From positions 1-10,660 of the forward strand of contig JAVBMX010000023.1 of the NCBI GenBank assembly GCA_031551885.1: a stretch of 10,660 nt of DNA, in the 5' to 3' direction. The notes under the pieces are model-generated. The model worked only from the letters and a program-made list of their open reading frames with translations, searched no databases and had not been told where the DNA came from. This document shows positions 6,744 to 10,660 of this stretch, piece after piece. The DNA is from Frigididesulfovibrio sp031551885. Its GTDB lineage: Bacteria; Desulfobacterota; Desulfovibrionia; Desulfovibrionales; Desulfovibrionaceae. A program made the translations under genes and the position numbers. How positions within the stretch are numbered: the first letter of the stretch is position 1; every line of letters starts with the position of its first letter.

Positions 6744-8321
6744 ATGAGGTTGTTCACGCGCACCTTGGGAATGGGCACGGCGGCTCTGGCTTTGGGAGTC
6801 GGCGTTTTTTTGTCGCGCATTCTGGGCCTGGTGCGGGACAAAATCATTTCCTATTACTTCGGGGCGGGAATCGAAGCGGACGTCTACTTCACGGCCTTCG
6901 TAATCCCCGATTTTCTCGGCTACCTGCTGGCCGGGGGGTATTTCTCCGTCACCCTGGTGCCGCTTCTGGCCTCGGCGTTTCACGAGAATGAGGAAAACGG
7001 CAAACAGCTTTTCTCCGCCGCCGTATGCTGGGCCTTCGCGGCCATCGCTCTGCTCACCGCCGTCGCCTGGTGCTTTGCGCCTGAGCTGGCCCGCATCGCC
7101 GCGCCGGGCTTTACCCCCGAAGCGCACGACCGCCTGGCCCATTTTCTGCGCATCATCCTGCCCGCCCAGGTTTTCTTCCTGCCCGGAGCCTGCTTCACAG
7201 CCATGCTGTACTATCGCCGGCAGTTCAGCGTGCCGGTGTTGACCCCCCTGATCTACAACGGCGGAATCATCCTCTGCGGCATCATCTGGCTGCATCTGTG
7301 GCCCGATCGGGGCATGGAAGGCTTCTGCTGGGGCGTGCTCATCGGCGCGGGGCTCGGCAGCCTCACCCTACCCTTTCTGGCCGTGCGCGCGGGGGGGCCG
7401 GTGTTTTCCCCCACCTTCCGCCACCCCCTGCTGAAGACCCTGCTCTTCCTGGCCCTGCCGCTCATGCTCGGGCAGTCCATCGTGGCTTTGGACGAGCAAT
7501 TCGTGCGCATTTTCGGCTCCTTGACCGGCGACGGCGGGGTCAGCCTGCTCAACTACGCCCGGCGGATCATGCTCGTGCCCGTAGGAGTGGTGGCCCAGGC
7601 GGCCGGCATCGCCTCGTTCCCTTTCCTGGCCTCTTTGGCCGCATCCGGCGACAAAAAGGGCTTTGACGGCTCCCTGAACCAAGCCCTGGGCAACACCGTG
7701 CTTGTGGCTCTGCCCATATCCCTCGGCTTGGCCGCCACGGCCGAACCGGTCATGCGCCTGATCTTCCAACAGGGCGACTTCACCGCCGAGGCGGCCGCTG
7801 CCTCGGGTCTGCTTCTGGCGGTCATGCTGCCGGGCGTGGCCTTCTGGACCATCCAGCAAATCGTCAGCCGAGCTTTTTACGCCCATAAAGATACCCTGAC
7901 CCCGGCCCTGGCGGGCTCGGCGGCAACAGCCCTGGCCCTGCCGCTGTATTACTTCGGAGCCGTGCGCCTGGGCGCTTTCGGCGTGGCCCTGGCCGGAACC
8001 TTGGGCGTGGCCCTGTACACCGTCATCCTTTGCGTGGTCCGTTCCCGGCGTTTCGGCCCGGAGGGCACGGCCGGAATCCTTCGCCTCTCCCTGCTCTGCC
8101 TGGCGTTTTGCCTGCCGGCCACGGCCGCCGCGTATGCGGCCCAGTGGTATGTGGGCCGGCTCCCCGGCGCATTCCATCCGCTGTGGCGGGCTTTGCTGCA
8201 AATCCTGGCCGCCGGGTGCGCCTTTCTGCCCGTATACCTGGGGTTGGCCCGGCTGTTCGCCTCGTCTTTGCTTGCGCCTCTGACCCTTTTGCTGAACAGG
8301 GCCTGCCGACGAAAAGCCTGA
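6744..8321 (+). CDS. murJ: Lipid II flippase MurJ (MviN family)
   Basis: MurJ flips lipid-linked peptidoglycan precursor (lipid II) across the cytoplasmic membrane. The 525-residue product is of normal length and is hydrophobic throughout, consistent with 14 membrane helices (MOP superfamily). The N-terminal SRILGLVRD block places Arg25 and Arg31 where E. coli has Arg18 and Arg24, and Asp46 where it has Asp39. NYARRIMLVP (about 270-279) provides the likely counterpart of E. coli Arg270. The segment IPDFLGYLLAGGYFS (54-68) lacks the Arg52, Arg53 and Glu57 of E. coli; similar AGG-type segments occur, as I recall, in MurJ homologues of several other phyla. The start at 6744 has AAGGA (6732-6736) 7 bases upstream; an ATG at 6699 has no ribosome binding site. 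It diverges from the lipoprotein gene at 5996-6544. No clear forward promoter was found. Confidence 0.95.
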   Translation: MRLFTRTLGMGTAALALGVGVFLSRILGLVRDKIISYYFGAGIEADVYFTAFVIPDFLGYLLAGGYFSVTLVPLLASAFHENEENGKQLFSAAVCWAFAAIALLTAVAWCFAPELARIAAPGFTPEAHDRLAHFLRIILPAQVFFLPGACFTAMLYYRRQFSVPVLTPLIYNGGIILCGIIWLHLWPDRGMEGFCWGVLIGAGLGSLTLPFLAVRAGGPVFSPTFRHPLLKTLLFLALPLMLGQSIVALDEQFVRIFGSLTGDGGVSLLNYARRIMLVPVGVVAQAAGIASFPFLASLAASGDKKGFDGSLNQALGNTVLVALPISLGLAATAEPVMRLIFQQGDFTAEAAAASGLLLAVMLPGVAFWTIQQIVSRAFYAHKDTLTPALAGSAATALALPLYYFGAVRLGAFGVALAGTLGVALYTVILCVVRSRRFGPEGTAGILRLSLLCLAFCLPATAAAYAAQWYVGRLPGAFHPLWRALLQILAAGCAFLPVYLGLARLFASSLLAPLTLLLNRACRRKA

Positions 8322-8415
8322 CAACCCCTGCAAGGCATGCACGGGACAAGCTCCCCACCCCCGTCCCGCCCCCTTCCCGTCGTTTTGGCGTTTTCTTCCG
8401 TGGTATGGCCCCGCG

Positions 8416-8423
8416 AAAGGAGG
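8416..8423 (+). promoter_or_regulatory. Strong Shine-Dalgarno sequence of terL
   Basis: AAAGGAGG lies 4 bases before the ATG at 8428 and is the best ribosome binding site in the window. It fixes the terL start. The 106-base gap after murJ shows no clear promoter or T-tailed terminator, only a weak CGGGAC/GTCCCG stem (8342-8368), so read-through from murJ is possible. Confidence 0.8.
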
Positions 8424-8427
8424 CGCC

Positions 8428-9966
8428 ATGCCCGCATGTACGTATACCCAAACCCTGGAAGCATACGCCCGCCTCGAATATGAGGCCAAACGCCGTTCCG
8501 TGGGGCAGTTCGATGCCCTCCAGGCCGGCCTGGGGCGCGAAGATCTCTTCTATTTGCTGATCCGTCTTCTCGAGCGCAGGGATTTGAACGACCCTTGGCA
8601 TTTCGCCCGCTGCCGCGAAGTCCAAGCCGAGCCGGACGGCCGTCTGGACCTCTGGGCCCGCGAGCACGGCAAGTCGTCCATCGTCACCTTTGGCCAGACC
8701 GTGCGCGACATCCTGAACACTCCGGAAATCACCGTAGGCATCTTTTCCCACACCCGCCCGGTGGCCAAAGACTTCCTGCGCCAAATCAAGCACGAATTCG
8801 AGCACAACGTCCGCCTGAAGCGCCTCTACCCGGAGGTGCTCTGGGCCGACCCGAAAAAAGAGAGCCCGTCCTGGTCGTTGGACAAAGGCATCACCGTGCG
8901 CCGCAAAGAAAACCCCAAGGAAGCCACGGTCGAGGCCTGGGGTCTGGTGGACGGCCAACCGACGGGCAAGCACTTCTCACTCTTGGTCTATGACGACGTG
9001 GTCACGCGTGAATCCGTGACCACCCCGGAAATGATCGCCAAAGTCACGGAAGCCTGGGCGCTCTCCCTCAACCTGGGGGCCGGGGAAGGCCGCCGGCGGA
9101 TCATCGGCACCCGCTACCACTACAACGACACCTACCGGACCATCCTGGACCGCAAGGCCGCCGTTCCGCGCATCCATCCGGCCACCGTGGACGGCACGGA
9201 AACCGGCCGCCCCGCCCTGCTTTCCGCCACGCTGCTGGCCGACAAACGCGCGGCCATGGGAGCCCACGTTTTCGGTTGCCAGATGCTTCTGACCCCCAAT
9301 GCGGACAAAAGCATGGGCTTCCAGGAAAAGCACCTGCGCTTCTGGACGCCCGCCCCCGGCCCTTTCGGAGGGGCGGCCCACCTGAACCGCTATATCCTGG
9401 TCGACCCGGCCGCCGGTCGCGGCGATCGCGGCGACTACACGGTCATGTTCGTGGTCGGCCTGGGCGCGGACGGCAACCGTTACCTCATCGACGGCGTGCG
9501 CGATCGCCTGAACCTCTCCGCCCGGGCCGAGGCGCTCTTCCGCCTGCACCGGCTGTATCAGCCCATCGCCGTGGGTTACGAGCAGTACGGCATTCAGGCC
9601 GATATCGAATACATCGAAGCCGAACAGGAACGGCGCAACTACCGTTTTGACCTCACCCCGCTGGGCGGCTCCACGCCCAAACGCGAACGTATCCTGGCCC
9701 TGGGGCCGTATTTCGAGCGCGGGCAAATCTACCTGCCTACCCGCCGGCCGTTTCCGGCCGTCGACGGCGAAACCCGCGATCTGACCCGGCTGTTTACCGA
9801 CGAATACCTGGAATTCCCCGTCGGCCGACACGACGACATGCTCGATTGTCTGGCCCGGATTCTCGACCCCAAGCTGGGCGCGGAATTCCCCTCAGCCGAC
9901 GCCCAAACACAACACCACAATGCGGAGACCGCATACCGCTTCTTTGGAGAGCCCTATGCCCGCTGA
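8428..9966 (+). CDS. Phage-type terminase large subunit (TerL)
   Basis: TerL is the ATP-driven motor and nuclease that cuts phage DNA and packs it into the capsid through the portal. The 512-residue product has all the expected motifs: P-loop AREHGKSS (77-84), Walker B SLLVYDD with Asp189 and Asp190, and the coupling motif GTRYHYNDTY (227-236). The RNase H-like nuclease domain shows ILVDPAAGRGDRGDYT (Asp326 as first metal ligand), YEQYG (Glu385) and HDDMLD (468-473) supplying the last Asp. Both domains therefore look complete and active. It resembles the family with the conserved ILVDP nuclease start (TIGR01630-like). G+C and codon use match the chromosome. The gene overlaps the next one by 11 bases. 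No small terminase, portal, integrase or capsid gene is visible; the left neighbour is murJ. It may be an edge of a prophage, a remnant or part of a gene-transfer-agent-like locus. Confidence 0.93.
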   Translation: MPACTYTQTLEAYARLEYEAKRRSVGQFDALQAGLGREDLFYLLIRLLERRDLNDPWHFARCREVQAEPDGRLDLWAREHGKSSIVTFGQTVRDILNTPEITVGIFSHTRPVAKDFLRQIKHEFEHNVRLKRLYPEVLWADPKKESPSWSLDKGITVRRKENPKEATVEAWGLVDGQPTGKHFSLLVYDDVVTRESVTTPEMIAKVTEAWALSLNLGAGEGRRRIIGTRYHYNDTYRTILDRKAAVPRIHPATVDGTETGRPALLSATLLADKRAAMGAHVFGCQMLLTPNADKSMGFQEKHLRFWTPAPGPFGGAAHLNRYILVDPAAGRGDRGDYTVMFVVGLGADGNRYLIDGVRDRLNLSARAEALFRLHRLYQPIAVGYEQYGIQADIEYIEAEQERRNYRFDLTPLGGSTPKRERILALGPYFERGQIYLPTRRPFPAVDGETRDLTRLFTDEYLEFPVGRHDDMLDCLARILDPKLGAEFPSADAQTQHHNAETAYRFFGEPYAR

Positions 9967-10627
9967 CGATCTTTTTCTGCTCGGCCGCGCCCCCGGCCTG
10001 GAGCGTCCCCTTATTCGAAGCGAACTGATGCGGCTCTTTGAGTTGGTGCGGGAGCAAGACCTCGTCGACACCCTTTTCTATGACGGGTCCATTCGCCGCG
10101 CAGGCGAGTTCGCCGACCTCATACAGGACGCCGGAACCTGGGTCTACGTCGTCTGTGGCAATATTCCAGGCCCTCTGCGCGGGCGGGCCCCCCTGGCCTT
10201 CTGCTGGCTGAACAACTTTTCGGGCCGCGGGGCGATGATTCATTTCTGTGTTCTGCACGAAGGCCGGGAGCGCGCCGAAGCCATCGGCCGGTTTGTGGTC
10301 CGCGCCCTGCTTCTGGCCGGACCCAACCGACCCGCGTCTCGCGCGCTCCTCACGGCCGAAGGCGCCGAAGCCTCGCGCCTTCTCGCCGCAGCAGCCGCCA
10401 ACCCCGGCCCGTATTGTTTGGACGCCCTCTTTGGCTTGACCCCGGCTCCGTTCCGTCATGCCTTGGATTTTGTCCACAGGCTCGGGTTCCAGGAAAAAGG
10501 CCGGCTGCCCCATGCCCTGACCGTCCGGCGCAACAGCCGCGAGCGCGCCGTCCCCGGCGTGCTGACCTGTTTGACTAGGATAGAGCTTTTTGGGGTTACC
10601 ACCCCAAACCCCGTCCGGGGGAAATGA
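9956..10627 (+). CDS. GNAT-like phage-associated protein, 3' end formed by a palindromic element
   Basis: A 223-residue protein probably of the GNAT (acetyltransferase) fold. The middle has strand-like segments (TWVYVVCGNI at 61-70, APLAFCWLNNF at 78-88, AMIHFCVLHEG at 93-103) followed by a helix, and FVHRLGFQEKGRLPHA (172-187) resembles the last helix and strand of GNAT enzymes. An acetyl-CoA loop of the usual R/Q-x-x-G-x-G/A form is not evident, so it may be a fold relative without activity. Proteins of this kind accompany terminase genes in some phages; the substrate is unknown. The ATG at 9956 follows GGAGA (9946-9950) by 5 bases and overlaps terL by 11 bases, so translation is probably coupled. 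The last 12 residues (from Phe212) and the TGA stop are encoded by the repeat at 10589-10639, so the original C-terminus may have been altered. A bare, non-GNAT function cannot be excluded. Confidence 0.8.
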   Translation: MPADDLFLLGRAPGLERPLIRSELMRLFELVREQDLVDTLFYDGSIRRAGEFADLIQDAGTWVYVVCGNIPGPLRGRAPLAFCWLNNFSGRGAMIHFCVLHEGRERAEAIGRFVVRALLLAGPNRPASRALLTAEGAEASRLLAAAAANPGPYCLDALFGLTPAPFRHALDFVHRLGFQEKGRLPHALTVRRNSRERAVPGVLTCLTRIELFGVTTPNPVRGK

Positions 10628-10639
10628 TTTCCCCCGGAC
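10589..10639. repeat. Two-hairpin REP-like palindromic element
   Basis: The first hairpin pairs TTTGGGGT (10589-10596) with ACCCCAAA (10601-10608) around TACC. The second pairs GTCCGGGGGAAA (10613-10624) with TTTCCCCCGGAC (10628-10639), a perfect 12-base-pair stem whose three-base loop TGA is the stop codon of the GNAT-like gene. Paired G/C-rich hairpins of this layout resemble dispersed repetitive extragenic palindromes. There is no T-tract after it, so it is not a canonical intrinsic terminator, though it could slow transcription or protect the mRNA 3' end. No second copy is seen in the window. Confidence 0.75.
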
Positions 10640-10660
10640 CCCCTCATTGCCGGCCCGCGC

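Noticed and set aside
7368..8489. 373-codon reverse-strand open frame across murJ
   Set aside because: It is Gly/Gln/Arg-rich, antisense to murJ and without any recognisable domain.
1..10660. CRISPR arrays, tRNA, rRNA, toxin-antitoxin or defence genes
   Set aside because: No regularly spaced repeats, cloverleaf patterns or recognisable defence proteins were seen on either strand.

Overview
The window is a GC-rich bacterial chromosome segment (roughly 60% G+C in the genes). It looks like a member of the Desulfovibrionales (Desulfovibrio-like). This rests on the order secA, then an exported protein of unknown function, then argJ, which I recall from Desulfovibrio genomes (for example the DVU0823-0825 neighbourhood of D. 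vulgaris), and on the style of the proteins. No search was run, so the taxonomic call is an inference.

Layout. (1) Bases 1-396 are the 3' end of an IS1595-family (ISXO2-like) transposase cut by the left edge. (2) Bases 397-703 hold no gene: about 145 bases of very AT-rich DNA (20% G+C over 397-540), then the secA leader. (3) A forward cluster follows: secA (704-3313), a signal-peptide protein sharing an ATGA overlap with secA (3310-4041), and argJ (4103-5287). (4) A small DUF4156/YjeI-like lipoprotein gene (5416-5751) has its own plausible sigma70 promoter and ends at a strong symmetric terminator (5773-5795). (5) A convergent reverse-strand lipoprotein gene (5996-6544) faces the same terminator across about 200 bases of hairpin-rich DNA. 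(6) murJ, the lipid II flippase gene, is forward at 6744-8321. (7) A complete phage-type terminase large subunit gene (8428-9966) overlaps by 11 bases a GNAT-like phage-associated gene (9956-10627). The last 12 codons of that gene lie in a two-hairpin REP-like palindromic element (10589-10639).

How it fits together. Most of the window is housekeeping envelope and biosynthesis: protein export (SecA), arginine synthesis (ArgJ), lipoproteins and peptidoglycan precursor export (MurJ). The accessory parts are at the two ends: an IS element just upstream of an essential gene on the left, and an apparently isolated DNA-packaging gene pair on the right. No integrase, tRNA, att site, CRISPR array or rRNA is visible. 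I did not find a clearly novel multi-gene system. The points most worth a second look are the orphan terL/GNAT pair, the palindrome that supplies the end and stop codon of the GNAT gene, and the MurJ variant lacking several residues important in E. coli MurJ.
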